A stretch of DNA of 64,000 nt, taken from Pseudonocardiales bacterium (lineage in GTDB: Bacteria; Actinomycetota; Actinomycetes; Mycobacteriales; Pseudonocardiaceae). Both the position numbers and the translations under genes were made by a program. The notes beneath the pieces were generated by a model, which was given only the letters and a program-made list of their open reading frames with translations, was not told the origin of the DNA and searched no databases. Below are positions 36,687-46,982 of the stretch, piece by piece. Where the stretch lies: positions 218,685 to 282,684 of the forward strand of contig JAHEXI010000006.1 of the NCBI GenBank assembly GCA_023252195.1. The letters are read 5' to 3'. How positions within the stretch are numbered: position 1 is the first letter of the stretch; each line of letters opens with the position of its first letter.

Positions 36687-38480
36687 TTACTGAACCCGGT
36701 GTCCCGGTCCGGAGGATTGCGAGTCTCCCCGTCCAGAGGAGTTCGAGTTTCCATGGTCTGAGGACTCCGGGTCTCCCGACCTCTCCGAGCGTCCCTGCGG
36801 TCGGTTCGTCGAGTAACCCGTTTTACCAGTAGCGCTCTGGTCGGGCGACGTCTCTCTCCAGCCCCGCGAATCAGTCTTGATTTGAGCGTCCTTGGGGACC
36901 TCAGCGGCCTGGCGCGCTTGGATTTTTTTCTGGACCGGAACCGACTTGGGGACCTGAATCGGCGCCGGAAGCTGGACCGGCACCTTGACAGGCAACTGGA
37001 CCGGCACCGCGAGCTGGACCGGCAACTGGACCGGCAACTGGACCGGCGTCGACACTGCCGCCGGGACCACCTGCGACGGATCCCATGCCGTCCCCGCCGA
37101 ATCCGCCGTCGACTGATCCGGGTTCGGTGCCGAGCAGGAAGCTTTATCAATCAGTCCCTGGCCGCACGCCGATGAGGTGGATGTGGACTCGCCGGGTCCA
37201 GACCGGCTCGATGTGGAGCGGCTCTGGGCGACGCCGTCCGAGTCCGCGGCACCTTGAGCCACCGCATCCGCCATGGGATGCCGATATGGCACCGGGTAAG
37301 TATTCTGCGCCGGTATCGATGCTGCCGGCGGTCGCGCCTTGGCAACCGGCGGGCCGGTCACCGCCTTAGCCGAAGGCGAACGGTCGCCCAGCGGACCGTT
37401 GGTTACTACACGCACCGGAACGGTGTTCTGATCGGGCTCAGGAAATGCCAGTACCGGCGATCTCCCCGGGCCGAACATGCTGACGCCTGGCAAAATGACC
37501 GCTAACGGCGGGCTGGACAAGCCCGCAGCCAAGGCCAACGCACCACCCATCACCGCAGCCAGCCGGACTGGTTTGCGGTGCGCCCAACCAGCGCGATCGC
37601 TCCGGCGACCGAGCGCCGACACACCCGGTAGCGCGCGGCGACTGCCGAGCAGCGTCGCCAGCTCGCGTCGTCCGCGCCGTTCCCAGTCAGAGCCGACCGC
37701 ATCGCCTGCCACATCGCGGAGATGAGCGAGCAGCGCCCGTGCGTCAGCTCGACTATGCGAGTCCTTGGCGAGACCGCGCAGCACCAGCTCTCGTACCGGT
37801 TCGGGGACTACATCGACCGGAGCGGTGCTGCGTTCATGCTTGACCAAGAGCTCGGCCACGCTGTCGGCGTAGAAGGGCGGCGCGCCGACGAGGCACTCGA
37901 AAAACATGACCGTGGCGGCGTACACGTCCCCAGCCGAAGTTGCCGACCACTCACTCCACTGTTCGGGAGCCATGTAGAAGGGCGTCGCCCGGCCGAGCAG
38001 CCGCCGACCGCCGGATGTCCAGAGTCCGAAATCGACCAGCCGAACCCGGCCGGTAGACGTGATGACCACGTTCTCCGGTTTAACGTCCCCGTGCGCCAAA
38101 CCTGCCTCATGGCAGGCGGCTAGCGCAAGCAGCGAGTCCTTGAGCACAACCAGCGCAGCCTCGATGCCGACCGCACCGTGCGCCAGGAGCAGCGCACGCA
38201 GCGCAGTGCCCTTGACATGATTGCCGATGACGGCGGCGCCATGCTCACCCTCAACGTAGCGGTGGACCTGGGCCACTCGGGTATCCCGAACCTGCGACAG
38301 CCGGGCGAACTCACGTGCGAACCGAGTACGGAATCCAGTATCCGCGAGCAGTTCCGGAGAAACATAGGTGATCGCGAGCGATCGGCCGGTCAACCGGTGG
38401 CGGGCAACCACCCGGCGACCTACCACGTCCTCACTTACCTCCCGGGGATGCACCACACCCGGAATGGACCACCCCGCCAT
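36687..38480 (-). CDS. Ser/Thr protein kinase-like membrane protein with degenerate ATP site
   Basis: 597 residues. The kinase fold is clear (catalytic loop HGDVKPENV at 130-138, DFG 150-152, APE 171-173), but there is no Gly-rich loop at the N-terminus and the beta-3 lysine of VAIK is replaced by threonine (AIT, residues 36-38); E58 of helix C is kept. One membrane helix follows near residues 315-340. The extracytoplasmic part has a PVQLP-rich repeat tract and an Asn/Ser/Gly-rich tail. GGGAGG lies 7 nt before the ATG. It may be a pseudokinase or use an alternative lysine. Confidence 0.88.
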   Translation of the reverse strand: MAGWSIPGVVHPREVSEDVVGRRVVARHRLTGRSLAITYVSPELLADTGFRTRFAREFARLSQVRDTRVAQVHRYVEGEHGAAVIGNHVKGTALRALLLAHGAVGIEAALVVLKDSLLALAACHEAGLAHGDVKPENVVITSTGRVRLVDFGLWTSGGRRLLGRATPFYMAPEQWSEWSATSAGDVYAATVMFFECLVGAPPFYADSVAELLVKHERSTAPVDVVPEPVRELVLRGLAKDSHSRADARALLAHLRDVAGDAVGSDWERRGRRELATLLGSRRALPGVSALGRRSDRAGWAHRKPVRLAAVMGGALALAAGLSSPPLAVILPGVSMFGPGRSPVLAFPEPDQNTVPVRVVTNGPLGDRSPSAKAVTGPPVAKARPPAASIPAQNTYPVPYRHPMADAVAQGAADSDGVAQSRSTSSRSGPGESTSTSSACGQGLIDKASCSAPNPDQSTADSAGTAWDPSQVVPAAVSTPVQLPVQLPVQLAVPVQLPVKVPVQLPAPIQVPKSVPVQKKIQARQAAEVPKDAQIKTDSRGWRETSPDQSATGKTGYSTNRPQGRSERSGDPESSDHGNSNSSGRGDSQSSGPGHRVQ

Positions 38481-38711
38481 CCCCGATCCTCCCTGGTCGC
38501 CGAGACGGCGCCGCACCGTTCCCCTCACTCCCCGGTGCGGCATCCGGCGCCTGACTACAGAGCGTTCCCCCAAAGCGGGCCGGAGGCAAGGACTGAGGGC
38601 GACAAGGCACCACATTAGTGATGGAAAGTCGAAAAATGGTGCCAGCTCGTCACCGAGACATCACTCTGCGCAACGAAGGCCACGCAGCGTAGTTGAGCGC
38701 ACTGACCGCCG

Positions 38712-39920
38712 TTAGCGGCGGGAGGACCTGCCAGCCTTGCCGGACGGTCTGCTGTTCTTGCTTCCAGCGTGCCCGCGACGCCGTCCCCCCGGTGCAGTTT
38801 TGCCGACCGCACCGGGCACTGCGGCGGCGGGCAATGCGTTCCCGGTCGAGGTGCTGTCCGCGGCGGCCGATGAGATCTCGCCCGCACCTTCTGGGTTCGT
38901 CGCGGCGACCTTGCGGGCCAGCTTGTCCCGGCGCGCAGCGACCCGTTCGGCTTGCTGCTGGTACGCCGGTCTGCTCATGGTGAGGTCCACCACCAACGGG
39001 GTCGCCAGGAAGATCGAGGACATCGTCCCGGCTGTGATGCCCACCATCTGCACCAGAGCGAGATCCTTGAGTGTCCCCACACCTAACAGGCCCGCGCCGA
39101 CCACCAGCAAGCTGAGCACGGGCAGCACCGCGATCAAGGACGTGTTGATCGAACGCATCAGAGTCTGGTTGACCGCGAGATTGGCGGCCTCGGTGTAGGT
39201 GCGTCGAGTCAAGCCGAGCAGTCCGCGGGTGTTCTCCTGAACCTTGTCGAACACGACGACGGTGTCGTACAGCGAGAAGCCAAGAATAGTGAGCAGACCG
39301 ATGACCGATGCCGGCGTCACTTCGAAGCCGATCAATGAGTAGATCCCAGCGGTCACCAGCACGTCATGCACCAGGGCTATCAGCGCGGCCAGCGCCATCC
39401 GGGGTTCGAAATACACCGCGAGGAACACGGTGACCAGTCCGAGGAACACCACCAGCGCGATCAGCGCCTGACGGCTGATCTCGCCGCCCCAGGTTGCGCT
39501 CACCGCACTGTCACTGATCGCCTGTTCGCTGGGGCGCCCGTCTTTTCCGAGTGGGTGCAGCTGCTCGTACAGTGCCCTTTTCAGGACAAATGATGTGCGG
39601 GTGTCCAGCGCTGCTGAGCGGATCAGGATGCTCGCCGCGGAACCGGTACCGACGGTCTGCACCGACTCTGGTGGCTGGCCCACGGTGGCGGTGAAGACGC
39701 GTTCGACCTGCTGGGTGCTGATCGCGCCGGTCGTCCCTTGCGCCGGCAGCTGTACCCGGGTACCGCCTTCGAAGTCGATGCCCAGGTTGAACCCGCGCAG
39801 CAGCATCGACAGGATGCAGATCGCGACGAGCACACCGGATATCGAGTACCAGATCCGCCGCCGGCCGACGACGTCTAACGCTCCGGTCCCGCTGTAGAGG
39901 CGGCCCAGCGTACCTGCCAT
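38712..39920 (-). CDS. secF: Protein translocase subunit SecF
   Basis: 402 residues. Six-helix RND-type subunit: N-terminal GFNLGIDFEGGTRVQLP, then ALIALVHDVLVTAGIYSLIGFEVTPASVIGLLTILGFSLYDTVVVFDKVQEN, and RSINTSLIAVLPVLSLLVVG. The basic Lys/Arg/Ala C-tail is long. It follows secD with a one-base gap, so the pair is co-translated. Confidence 0.95.
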   Translation of the reverse strand: MAGTLGRLYSGTGALDVVGRRRIWYSISGVLVAICILSMLLRGFNLGIDFEGGTRVQLPAQGTTGAISTQQVERVFTATVGQPPESVQTVGTGSAASILIRSAALDTRTSFVLKRALYEQLHPLGKDGRPSEQAISDSAVSATWGGEISRQALIALVVFLGLVTVFLAVYFEPRMALAALIALVHDVLVTAGIYSLIGFEVTPASVIGLLTILGFSLYDTVVVFDKVQENTRGLLGLTRRTYTEAANLAVNQTLMRSINTSLIAVLPVLSLLVVGAGLLGVGTLKDLALVQMVGITAGTMSSIFLATPLVVDLTMSRPAYQQQAERVAARRDKLARKVAATNPEGAGEISSAAADSTSTGNALPAAAVPGAVGKTAPGGRRRGHAGSKNSRPSGKAGRSSRR

Positions 39921-39921
39921 C

Positions 39922-41673
39922 TCAGGCCCCCTTTCCCGCCGTGGCCAGGTCCGATCGGCTTTCGGCTCCGGCGCGCTGCGCGGCTCCGAGCCCGGACAGT
40001 CCCGGTTGGGACAACAGCGGGGACTGCGACGCCATTGCCACCAGCGGATGGGTGGCCAGGAAAACCACTACCAGGTCGAGCACCGTCGACATGCCGAGGG
40101 TGAAAGCGAAACCCTTCACCTGCCCAACCGCCAGAACGTAGAGCACGGCGGCAGCCAGGAAGCTCACCGCGTCCGCCGACAGAATGGTGCGACGAGCCCG
40201 GACCCAGGCCCGCGGCACCGCGGAGCGGAAGGTCCGGCCGTCGCGCACCTCATCCTTAAGACGCTCAAAGAAGATCACAAACGAGTCCGCGGTGATGCCG
40301 ATCGCGACGATGAAGCCGGCGACACCGGCCAGGTCCAGGGTGAAGCCGATCCACCGTCCGAGCAACACCAGAACGGCATAGACGATCAGCCCGGACAACG
40401 CCAGGGACAGGATCGTCAGTACCCCGAGCGCCCGGTAGTAGAACAGGCAGTAGACGAACACCACAGCGAGCCCGAGTATGCCGGCGATCAGTCCCGCGCG
40501 CAGCGACGCCAAGCCAAGGGTGGCCGACACCGTCTCGGACTCCGAAGGCTGGAAGGACAGCGGCAGGGAACCGTACTTGAGCACATTGGCCAGGTTCTGC
40601 GCTTCAGCCTGGGTGAAGCTGCCGACGATGCTGGTCGCTTGACCGGGAGGGATCGCGCCATTGATCACCGGCGCCGACACCACCTCACCGTCCAGCGCGA
40701 ATGCCGCCTGCTTGCCCACGTTGTTCGCGGTGTACTGCGCCCAGATGTCCTCTCCCTGGTGTTTGAATCTCAGCCGTACCTCGTAGCCCGTGCCGTCCTG
40801 GTTCGGCCCCGACGAAGCACTGGCAATCTGCTCGCCGGACAGGAACGCGGGCGCTAGCAGGTACTTGGCAGTGTGGTGCTGGTCGCAGGTGACCAGCGGC
40901 AGGTTCGGGTCGTCGTTGCCCCGCAACGGGTTGGGAGCAGCACAGTTCAGTGCGGCCAGTGCCTGTTGTTGCATCGCCGGGTCCTGACTCTGCAGCCGCG
41001 CTCGGGCCTGCCGGATCTGCTCGGCCGCCTGTGGATCGGCGGAGTCCGCCGGGGCCGTGCCGACCGACGGCGGTGCGCTGGGGGCAGGAGCCGGCGTTGC
41101 AGCCGATGGCGGCGGTGCGGGACTGGGCGTCGGCTCGTCCGACGGCGGCGGCTGCGCCAGTTGCGGGGCAACGGGCTGGGGCGGCGTCGGTGTCGATTCG
41201 GTGCTGGCACCCGATGGTTGCTGTGGTGCTGGAGGTGCCGCCGGCGCGCTGGTGCCCGGATGCTGACCGCCTGGAACCGGCGCGGCCACTCCGGCTGGCT
41301 GCTCCTCGATCACCGTCCGGAAGTACAGCTTGGCGGTCTGCCCGAGAGTGCGAGCCTGATCGCCGTTCTCCCCCGGCACCGTAATGATCAAGTTGGTGCC
41401 GTCGAGCACGACCTCGGCGCCGGTCACGCCGATACCGTTGACCCGTTGCTCGATGATCTGTCGAGCTTGGTCGAGGGACTCCCGTGCCGGTGGTCGACCA
41501 TCAACCGTCCGCGCAGTCAGCGTCACCCGGGTGCCGCCTTGCAGATCGATACCCAGCTTTGGGGTCGCATCCCTACCGCCGGTGAAGAAGACCAGCGAGT
41601 AAAGGAGGGCAACGACCCCAGCGAAGATCGCTAGATTGCGCCACGGGCGGAAGCGCCCGGCCGGTGGTGCCAC
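39922..41673 (-). CDS. secD: Protein translocase subunit SecD
   Basis: 583 residues. The first helix is followed by LGIDLQGGTRVTLTAR; a long Pro/Ala/Gln/Ser-rich insertion occupies about residues 126-215 in the extracytoplasmic P1 domain, as is common in actinomycetes. The C-terminal helices carry GLIAGILGLAVVFVYCLFYYR and AGVAGFIVAIGITADSFVIFFERLKDEVRDGR. It uses proton flow to aid export with SecF and YajC. Start is GTG with GGAGA upstream. Confidence 0.95.
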   Translation of the reverse strand: MAPPAGRFRPWRNLAIFAGVVALLYSLVFFTGGRDATPKLGIDLQGGTRVTLTARTVDGRPPARESLDQARQIIEQRVNGIGVTGAEVVLDGTNLIITVPGENGDQARTLGQTAKLYFRTVIEEQPAGVAAPVPGGQHPGTSAPAAPPAPQQPSGASTESTPTPPQPVAPQLAQPPPSDEPTPSPAPPPSAATPAPAPSAPPSVGTAPADSADPQAAEQIRQARARLQSQDPAMQQQALAALNCAAPNPLRGNDDPNLPLVTCDQHHTAKYLLAPAFLSGEQIASASSGPNQDGTGYEVRLRFKHQGEDIWAQYTANNVGKQAAFALDGEVVSAPVINGAIPPGQATSIVGSFTQAEAQNLANVLKYGSLPLSFQPSESETVSATLGLASLRAGLIAGILGLAVVFVYCLFYYRALGVLTILSLALSGLIVYAVLVLLGRWIGFTLDLAGVAGFIVAIGITADSFVIFFERLKDEVRDGRTFRSAVPRAWVRARRTILSADAVSFLAAAVLYVLAVGQVKGFAFTLGMSTVLDLVVVFLATHPLVAMASQSPLLSQPGLSGLGAAQRAGAESRSDLATAGKGA

Positions 41674-41821
41674 GGTGGGTGGTTCTCCTCAATCAACGGC
41701 TCAGTGTCGTTTACATCTCAGTGTCGTTCGGGGCTCGGCACAGTCTTCACTGTTCCAGCGCCCTGATCAGAGGCGAGCAGTGGGATCGGATGCGGGAGCG
41801 TACCGCCTGCCACCAAGTCAG

Positions 41822-42148
41822 TCAGGAGTTGTCGGCGCGAGTGCTGCCCTCGATGGGCGCAGCCAGCGGCGCGCTGCCCGCGTCCGCAGTAGTGATCTTT
41901 TCTCGGATGGCGGCGCGCAACCACCTGGTACGGACTCCCGGAGCGATCTCCAACTCGACCGTGGTGTCTTCCGCGCTGCCTACGACGGTTGCGTGCAGAC
42001 CGGAGGTGGTCACCACCCGGTCGCCGTTGACCAGCGACTTCTGTAACCGCTGCGCGTCAGCTATCGCTCGCTTCTGCCGACGGGTGTTCAGAATCAGCAG
42101 CACGGCGAGCGCGGCGATGAGCAGCAGCGGTAGGAACTGGGCGTTCAT
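41822..42148 (-). CDS. yajC: Preprotein translocase subunit YajC
   Basis: 108 residues. One N-terminal membrane helix (residues 4-20) and the YajC core RRQKRAIADAQRLQKSLVNGDRVVTTSGLHATVVG..DTTVELEIAPGVRTRWLRAAI. It lies 148 bp upstream of secD in the usual yajC-secD-secF order. Confidence 0.93.
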   Translation of the reverse strand: MNAQFLPLLLIAALAVLLILNTRRQKRAIADAQRLQKSLVNGDRVVTTSGLHATVVGSAEDTTVELEIAPGVRTRWLRAAIREKITTADAGSAPLAAPIEGSTRADNS

Positions 42149-42667
42149 GGTTCTCCGATCACCATCAGCCTTTCGCTACCGAGTGTGCCAGGTCGCGCTT
42201 CGGTCGGGTCGGCAGCGTCTGTGTGCCCGTGATGGCGACCCCTTCACCGCGGCCCGTCGCCAGCCGCATGCTGGACACGGTGCTACGCCGGATGCCGTAG
42301 CGGACGCCGCCATTCGGCCCAATCAGCCGGTTCCTCGTCGCCTGCCACGGACCTGTGGGCGCTGCGACCACACGAGGTCTCTCAGGTTCCCGAGTGAGGC
42401 AGACCGATTCCCTAGGGTTCCGCCAGCAGTTCCGACGACATTTGCCTCCAGGGATCGCCCCAGGAAATCGTCACAGTGGATCCGCCCCGCCCCGTACCAC
42501 GGCGCCCAAGAAAGGACGGACGCGTGCCGTCGCACCGTTACTCGAGGCCTCGCTACAGACCCAGCGCACACGCCCTGGACACTCGTACGTTGGGTCCCCA
42601 TACCCTGGTATCTGATGGCGGTGCCGCTAGTACGACGTTCGGGTTCGCGGGTGCGCCGACAGCGACG
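42149..42667. other. Intergenic region between yajC and the VIT-like gene
   Basis: 519 bp with no convincing gene. It must hold the divergent promoters. GCTACGCCGGATGCCGTAGC (42282-42301) can form a 6-bp hairpin. A plus-strand CCCTAGGGTTCCG near 42409 looks like the opening of a ykkC aptamer, but the rest of that core is absent. Confidence 0.4.
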
Positions 42668-43228
42668 ATGACCCGCTCCATCGCCCCCTCGGTGCCCCAG
42701 CCGGACTCAGCGGTCCAGCGAGACGCTGGCTTCGCCGACACCCTGTTGCGCCGTATTGAAGCCGATGAGCAAGCCTTCGTGCTCCAGTATGTTCAGCCAG
42801 GCCTGGTAGGGCTCATCGACGGAACGCTGTCGACGCTGGCGCCCATCTTCGCTGTGGCCTTGCTGTCGAGTTCACACGCTGCCCTGCTGGTCGGGCTGGC
42901 CACCGCGCTCGGAGCCGGCATCAGCATGGGTCTGTCCGAAGCGCTCTCCGACGACGGCGGCCAGACCGGGCGAGGCTCATCCACCACCCGAGGCGCGATC
43001 ACCGGTGTGATGACCACCGTGGGCGGGGTCTTTCACGCCTTACCGTTTTTGATCTCCGACCGGACGACCGCTCTGGTGTGCGCGGCCGTCGTTGTCGCTA
43101 TCGAGCTTGCTGTGATCGCGCTCATCCGCAAGCGCTACCTCGAAGTCTCGCTTCGCTGCTCCCTCATCCAAGTCGTTTTCGGCGGCGTTCTCATCGTCGG
43201 CGTCGGGTTATGGCTGGGCGGCCTCTAA
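42668..43228 (+). CDS. VIT/CCC1-like integral membrane protein
   Basis: 186 residues with about five hydrophobic segments after a short N-terminal helix (RRIEADEQAFVLQYVQPGLVGLIDGTLSTLAPIFAVAL). ISMGLSEALSDDG and RGAITGVMTTVGGVFHALPFLI recall the vacuolar iron transporter (VIT1/CCC1) fold, but the family's full metal-binding insert is missing. It may transport Fe or Mn; function inferred weakly. The ATG has no strong Shine-Dalgarno. The stop is 3 bp from the convergent ruvB stop. Confidence 0.72.
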   Translation: MTRSIAPSVPQPDSAVQRDAGFADTLLRRIEADEQAFVLQYVQPGLVGLIDGTLSTLAPIFAVALLSSSHAALLVGLATALGAGISMGLSEALSDDGGQTGRGSSTTRGAITGVMTTVGGVFHALPFLISDRTTALVCAAVVVAIELAVIALIRKRYLEVSLRCSLIQVVFGGVLIVGVGLWLGGL

Positions 43229-43231
43229 CAT

Positions 43232-44272
43232 TCACTCGTCGAACAGCGTCGGGGTGGGCTCTGCGAGAGCATCGGCGGGCGGATCCAGCTGTAAGTGCCG
43301 CCACGCGGCTGCGGTGGCCACCCGACCGCGCGGAGTGCGGGCGAGCATGCCAGCCCGAACCAGGAAGGGCTCACAGACCTCCTCAACGGTGGCCGGCTCC
43401 TCTCCGACTGCAACGGCGATGGTGGAGACCCCGACAGGTCCGCCGCCGAAGGTGCGCACCAACGCTGTGAGCACGGCGCGGTCCAGCCGGTCCAGCCCGA
43501 GCTGGTCGACGTCGTAGACGGCCAGCCCGGCGCGGGCCACCTCAAGGGTGATCGCACCATCGGCCCGGACCTCCGCGTAGTCCCGAACCCGACGCAGCAG
43601 GCGATTGGCGATCCGAGGCGTACCCCGGGAGCGGGCGGCGATCTCAGTACCACCATCGACGCGCAGGTCCACGCCGAGGATGCCGGCCGAGCGGCGCAAC
43701 ACCAGTTCAAGCTCGTGCGACTCATAGAATTCCATGTGGGCGGTGAAGCCGAAGCGGTCACGCAGTGGGCTGGTCAGCGCACCGGACCGGGTGGTGGCGC
43801 CGACCAGCGTGAACGGTGCGATCTCCAGCGGGATGGAGGTGGCTCCGGGTCCCTTTCCGACCATCACGTCGACCCGGAAATCCTCCATTGCGAGGTAGAG
43901 CATCTCCTCGGCAGGTCGAGCCACCCGGTGGATCTCGTCGATGAACAGCACGTCGCCCTCGACGAGGTTGGATAAGATCGCGGCCAGGTCTCCGGCGCGC
44001 TCCAGCGCCGGTCCGGAGGTAACCCGGATCGCCGCGCCCAGCTCCGCGGCAATGATCATCGCGAGGCTCGTCTTGCCCAACCCCGGCGGTCCTGATAACA
44101 GCACGTGATCCGGTGCGGCGCCACGCCGCCGCGCGCCCTCCAGGACCAACTCCAGTTGCTCGCGCACCCGGGCCTGCCCGATGAAATCCGTCAACCGGCG
44201 CGGCCGCAGGGTGGTTTCCAACTCGACGTCAGCCGGGTCCGCCACCGCCGACACCGGCCGCGGAGCGGTCAC
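43232..44272 (-). CDS. ruvB: Holliday junction branch-migration helicase RuvB
   Basis: 346 residues. Walker A GPPGLGKT (residues 61-68), Walker [10 protein letters not shown], sensor 1 [20 protein letters not shown] with arginine finger, and the winged-helix end [30 protein letters not shown] start overlaps the ruvA stop. Third gene of ruvC-ruvA-ruvB under a predicted SOS box. Confidence 0.97.
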   Translation of the reverse strand: MTAPRPVSAVADPADVELETTLRPRRLTDFIGQARVREQLELVLEGARRRGAAPDHVLLSGPPGLGKTSLAMIIAAELGAAIRVTSGPALERAGDLAAILSNLVEGDVLFIDEIHRVARPAEEMLYLAMEDFRVDVMVGKGPGATSIPLEIAPFTLVGATTRSGALTSPLRDRFGFTAHMEFYESHELELVLRRSAGILGVDLRVDGGTEIAARSRGTPRIANRLLRRVRDYAEVRADGAITLEVARAGLAVYDVDQLGLDRLDRAVLTALVRTFGGGPVGVSTIAVAVGEEPATVEEVCEPFLVRAGMLARTPRGRVATAAAWRHLQLDPPADALAEPTPTLFDE

Positions 44273-44874
44273 CGGTTTCGTCCCAGCCGGGTCAGTACGC
44301 TGCGCAGCACCTCGGAGGTGTCCGCCGCCTCGGGGTCGGCTTCGGCCAGCACCGCATCCACGGCCAGCTCAGCTTGCCGGGCCGCGAACCCGAGCCCGAC
44401 CAGTGCCTCCGTCACCTGGGTCCGCACCGCGCCCCCGCCGCGGGTGACGGACCCCGATGCAGCGGGCGCGAGCACGCCCACCCTGTCTCGCAGCTCCACG
44501 ACCAGCCGCTCTGCACCTTTGCGCCCGATGCCGGGCACCCGGGTGAGCACAGCGAGATCGCCCTCCGCGAGCGCCGTGCGCAGCGTGTCCGGCTCGAGAA
44601 CGGCGAGCATCGCCAGCGCCAGCCGTGGTCCCACCCCGGAGACGGTCTGCAGCAACACGAACAATTCCCGTGCCGCCGCATCGACGAAGCCATACAACGT
44701 CAGCGAGTCCTCGCGCACCACCAGCGACGTGGCGAGCCGGGTCTGCTCGCCGCGCCGCAAGGTGGCCAGGGTGGCGGGGACCGCATGCACCGCCAAGCCA
44801 ACACCGCCGCCAACCTCGACCACGGCATGGTCCAACTCGACCGACAGCACCTGCCCGCGCACCGAGGAGATCAC
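44269..44874 (-). CDS. ruvA: Holliday junction-binding protein RuvA
   Basis: 201 residues, family length. OB-fold N-terminus ([32 protein letters not shown]), helix-hairpin-helix pair ([17 protein letters not shown] and [20 protein letters not shown]) and the RuvB-contacting C-terminal UBA-like domain. The GTG start overlaps the ruvC stop (GTGA), giving a tight cluster. Confidence 0.95.
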   Translation of the reverse strand: MISSVRGQVLSVELDHAVVEVGGGVGLAVHAVPATLATLRRGEQTRLATSLVVREDSLTLYGFVDAAARELFVLLQTVSGVGPRLALAMLAVLEPDTLRTALAEGDLAVLTRVPGIGRKGAERLVVELRDRVGVLAPAASGSVTRGGGAVRTQVTEALVGLGFAARQAELAVDAVLAEADPEAADTSEVLRSVLTRLGRNR

Positions 44875-45443
44875 CGCGCTCCCGCCTGGCGGGCCGCGGC
44901 GGCTAGCTTCGCCCGGTGGACTTGGGTCAGCCGCACCGACTCGACTCGCGCCTGCGCGAGCCGTTGTGTCATCGGCGCACGCCACAGGTGGCAGACCGCC
45001 AGCGCCAGGGCATCCGCAGCGTCTGCGGGGCGCGGCTTGGCCGACAGCCCGAGCAAGCGGGTGATCATGGTCGTGACCTGTTCCTTACCGGCCCGACCGG
45101 ACCCGGTGACGGCGGCTTTGATCTCGCTGGGGGTGTGGAAGGCGACCGTCAGCCCCTGGCGAGCTGCGATTAACGCCACCACTCCACCGACTTGCGCGGT
45201 GCCCATCGCGGTGCGCACGTTGTGCTGGCTGAACACCCGTTCCACCGCAACGACATCCGGACGGTACTCAGCCAGCCAGCGCTCCACGACATCGGCCACC
45301 GCGAGCAACCGCACGCTGAGATCCATCTCCGGAGAGGTACGCACGACGTCGACGGCCACGCAGCTCACCGCCCGTCCGACACCCCCGTCAACCACCCCGA
45401 GCCCACAGCGAGTAAGCCCCGGATCCACTCCCAGCACCCGCAC
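44871..45443 (-). CDS. ruvC: Holliday junction resolvase RuvC
   Basis: 190 residues. The four catalytic acids are in place: D7 in [14 protein letters not shown]68 in [12 protein letters not shown], and the pair in [17 protein letters not shown]. The C-terminal tail ends in a short Ala/Arg tract. GTG start has GGAGG at 7 nt. A LexA-like box lies 25 bp upstream. Confidence 0.96.
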   Translation of the reverse strand: MRVLGVDPGLTRCGLGVVDGGVGRAVSCVAVDVVRTSPEMDLSVRLLAVADVVERWLAEYRPDVVAVERVFSQHNVRTAMGTAQVGGVVALIAARQGLTVAFHTPSEIKAAVTGSGRAGKEQVTTMITRLLGLSAKPRPADAADALALAVCHLWRAPMTQRLAQARVESVRLTQVHRAKLAAAARQAGAR

Positions 45444-45467
45444 GCGCCCCTCCCGACCCCGCCCCGA

Positions 45468-45483
45468 ACGAACACCCGTTCGA
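45468..45483. promoter_or_regulatory. LexA/SOS box upstream of ruvCAB
   Basis: ACGAACACCCGTTCGA matches TCGAAC-n4-GTTCGA at 11 of 12 fixed positions and lies 25-40 bp upstream of the ruvC GTG, overlapping the expected promoter. SOS control of ruvCAB is known in related actinomycetes. Confidence 0.75.
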
Positions 45484-45540
45484 CCGAACCCTAACCCCAG
45501 GTCCCCGCGCCGCGCTCCCGACACACCGTCGGTCGATTCC

Positions 45541-46293
45541 TCAGCCCACCTCGGCGAGAACATCGTCGGAGACGTCGAAGTTGGCGTAGACGTTCTGGAC
45601 GTCGTCGCTGTCCTCTAGCGCGTCGATCAGCTTGAACACCTTGCGGGCGGTGTCGGCGTCCAGCGCGGTGCTCGCCGAGGGCAGGAAGCTCGCGTCGGCT
45701 GAGTCGTAGTCAATGCCGGCGTGTTGCAAGGCGGTGCGCACCGCGATGAGGTCGGTTGCTTCCGACACGACCTCGAAAGACTCGCCCAGGTCATTGACCT
45801 CCTCGGCACCGGCATCGAGCACTGCGGCCAGCACGTCGTCCTCGGAGATATCCTTTTGCTGGGGAACGATCACGAGGCCTTTACGGCTGAACAGAAACGA
45901 CACTGACCCAGGATCGGCCATCGTTCCGCCGTTCCGGGTCATCGCGGTGCGGACCTCGGAGGCGGCCCGGTTGCGGTTGTCGGTGAGGCACTCGATGAGT
46001 AGTGCCACCCCGCCGGGCCCGTATCCCTCATACATGATCGTTTGATAGTCAACGCCGCCGGCGTCGGCACCGGAGCCGCGCTTGACGGCCCGGTCGATAT
46101 TGTCGGTGGGCACTGAAGTTCTGCGAGCCTTCTGGATCGCATCGAACAGCGTCGGGTTGCCGTCCGGGTCACCACCACCGGTGCGCGCCGCCACCTCGAT
46201 GTTCTTGATCAACTTAGCGAAGAGCTTGCCCCGCTTAGCGTCGACCACAGCCTTCTTGTGCTTGGTCGTCGCCCATTTTGAATGGCCGCTCAT
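45541..46293 (-). CDS. yebC: YebC/PmpR-family regulator or translation factor
   Basis: 250 residues. The opening [37 protein letters not shown] is diagnostic; [11 protein letters not shown]...[22 protein letters not shown] follows. Family members bind DNA or aid translation of proline-rich stretches. It lies downstream of pdxT as in mycobacteria. Confidence 0.95.
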   Translation of the reverse strand: MSGHSKWATTKHKKAVVDAKRGKLFAKLIKNIEVAARTGGGDPDGNPTLFDAIQKARRTSVPTDNIDRAVKRGSGADAGGVDYQTIMYEGYGPGGVALLIECLTDNRNRAASEVRTAMTRNGGTMADPGSVSFLFSRKGLVIVPQQKDISEDDVLAAVLDAGAEEVNDLGESFEVVSEATDLIAVRTALQHAGIDYDSADASFLPSASTALDADTARKVFKLIDALEDSDDVQNVYANFDVSDDVLAEVG

Positions 46294-46348
46294 ACCTGCC
46301 CATGCTCCTCTTGCTCGCGTGCCAGTCTCGCCTGCATGCCGTTGCCTT

Positions 46349-46969
46349 TTACTTACACCCCACGGGACTTGTGACCATCTCGCAGAAGAGCTGGTGCACC
46401 CGCCGGTCGCCGGTCAGCTCGGGATGAAACGCGGTGGCCAGCACGGAACCCTGCCGAATCGCCACGATCCTACCGGCGGCACTACCGGCCGCTGCCACGT
46501 CGGGCACCCTGGCCAGCACCTCGACGCCGCAGCCGACCTGCTCGACCCACGGGGCGCGGATGAACACCGCCCGGACCGGGCCTCCCGGTACACCGACGAA
46601 GTCGAGATCGCCCTCGAAGGAATCGACCTGCCGACCGAACGCGTTACGGCGCACCACCGCGTCGATCACCGCGAGTTGCCGCCGGTCAGGCCTACCGTCA
46701 AGGATCTCCCGGCAGAGCAGGATCATCCCCGCGCACGAGCCGTAGGCCGGCATCCCCTCGGCGAGCCGGATTCGCAGCGGTTCCATCAGATCAAAGGCGA
46801 CCAGCAGCCGGCTCATCGTGGTGGACTCGCCGCCAGGAAGGATCAGTGCATCCACCTCAGCGAGCTCCTCGGGGCGCCGCACCAGCGCGCTATCCAGCCC
46901 GCACTCCCGCACCGCCCGCAGATGCTCGCGCGCATCCCCCTGCAACCCCAGCACGCCCACAACCGTCAC
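46349..46969 (-). CDS. pdxT: Pyridoxal 5'-phosphate synthase glutaminase subunit PdxT
   Basis: 206 residues. Class I glutaminase: [20 protein letters not shown], nucleophile C79 in GSCAGM, and the His-Glu pair in [11 protein letters not shown]. Supplies ammonia to PdxS. The two subunit genes are split by the PHP gene. Confidence 0.95.
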   Translation of the reverse strand: MTVVGVLGLQGDAREHLRAVRECGLDSALVRRPEELAEVDALILPGGESTTMSRLLVAFDLMEPLRIRLAEGMPAYGSCAGMILLCREILDGRPDRRQLAVIDAVVRRNAFGRQVDSFEGDLDFVGVPGGPVRAVFIRAPWVEQVGCGVEVLARVPDVAAAGSAAGRIVAIRQGSVLATAFHPELTGDRRVHQLFCEMVTSPVGCK

Positions 46970-46982
46970 AGCACCAGGCTAG

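Noticed and set aside
36626..37150. Arg/Ser-rich 174-residue open frame
   Set aside because: It is another frame of the kinase's repeat-rich tail and has the composition of a shadow.
42395..42540. Possible second ykkC riboswitch ahead of the VIT-like gene
   Set aside because: It has CCCTAGGGTTCCG and an ACGG later, but lacks the CCGAGAG and GGGAnAAAAGCCCGGGAG blocks.
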